From positions 1 through 5,682 of the forward strand of contig CAJVYZ010000212.1 in assembly GCA_913009915.1 (NCBI GenBank): a DNA stretch of 5,682 nucleotides, read 5' to 3'. Origin of the DNA: an uncultured Gemmatimonadota bacterium (GTDB taxonomy: Bacteria; Gemmatimonadota; Gemmatimonadetes; Gemmatimonadales; GWC2-71-9). Both the position numbers and the translations under genes were made by a program. The notes below the pieces were generated by a model, which worked only from the letters and a program-made list of their open reading frames with translations, was not told the origin of the DNA and did no database searches. Of this stretch, positions 5,617-5,682 are shown in pieces (position 1 is the stretch's first letter; each line of letters opens with the position of its first letter).

Positions 5617-5682
5617 AGATCGGAAGAGCACACGTCTGAACTCCAGTCACACTGATATATCTCGTATGCCGTCTTCTGCTTG
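5617..5682 (+). other. Illumina TruSeq index adapter with P7 end
   Basis: All 66 bases fit the TruSeq indexed adapter: AGATCGGAAGAGCACACG onward to GTCAC at 5650, the 8-base index ACTGATAT at 5651-5658 (which I recall as TruSeq index 25), and the P7 end starting ATCTCGTATGCC at 5659 and finishing TCTGCTTG at 5682. It is artificial; genuine sequence ends at 5616. Confidence 0.98.

Overview
This is an assembled contig with Illumina library adapter at both ends. Bases 171-228 are the complete P5/TruSeq Read 1 adapter, preceded by exactly ten T (the linker of the grafted flow-cell P5 oligo) and 160 bases of unrecognised, less GC-rich sequence. Bases 5617-5682 are the complete TruSeq index adapter with an 8-base index ACTGATAT. 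Only 229-5616 should be read as genomic. It is GC-rich (roughly 60-65% by eye) and all recognised genes are on the + strand. An outer-membrane channel gene with a Sec signal peptide indicates a diderm (Gram-negative-type) bacterium. The Ala-Gln signal cleavage style and the possible carboxypeptidase-regulatory-like fragment would suit Gemmatimonadota or a similar soil/sediment lineage, but this is a low-confidence guess.

Layout. (1) 231-497: 3' end of a truncated gene, cut by the 5' adapter. (2) 525-566: possible 13-codon leader ORF whose stop overlaps the next start. (3) 563-1243 and 1240-2670: an OmpR/PhoB-family response regulator and its membrane histidine kinase, overlapping by ATGA and resembling CusR/CusS-type metal-responsive systems. 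(4) 2671-2918: non-coding gap with two adjacent GC-rich hairpins. (5) 2919-3797: alpha/beta-fold hydrolase. (6) 3798-3977: gap with an AT-rich island and a hairpin. (7) 3978-4160: 60-residue stand-alone YHS-type metal-binding protein. (8) 4259-5596: TolC/CzcC-family outer-membrane factor. (9) 5593-5616: first eight codons of the next gene, overlapping the channel gene by GTGA and cut by the 3' adapter; by position it is probably the periplasmic adaptor of an RND pump.

Taken together this looks like the front end of a heavy-metal (Cu/Ag- or Co/Zn/Cd-type) sensing and efflux locus: a two-component switch, a small cysteine-rich metal-binding protein and the outer-membrane part of a tripartite RND exporter whose inner parts lie beyond the contig. 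The metal specificity is inferred from family and context, not shown by the sequence.

I see no convincing undescribed system. The strongest unusual signals are the adapter ends, which create false fusion ORFs, and the kinase H-box, in which the usual acidic residue after the phospho-accepting His is Ser.
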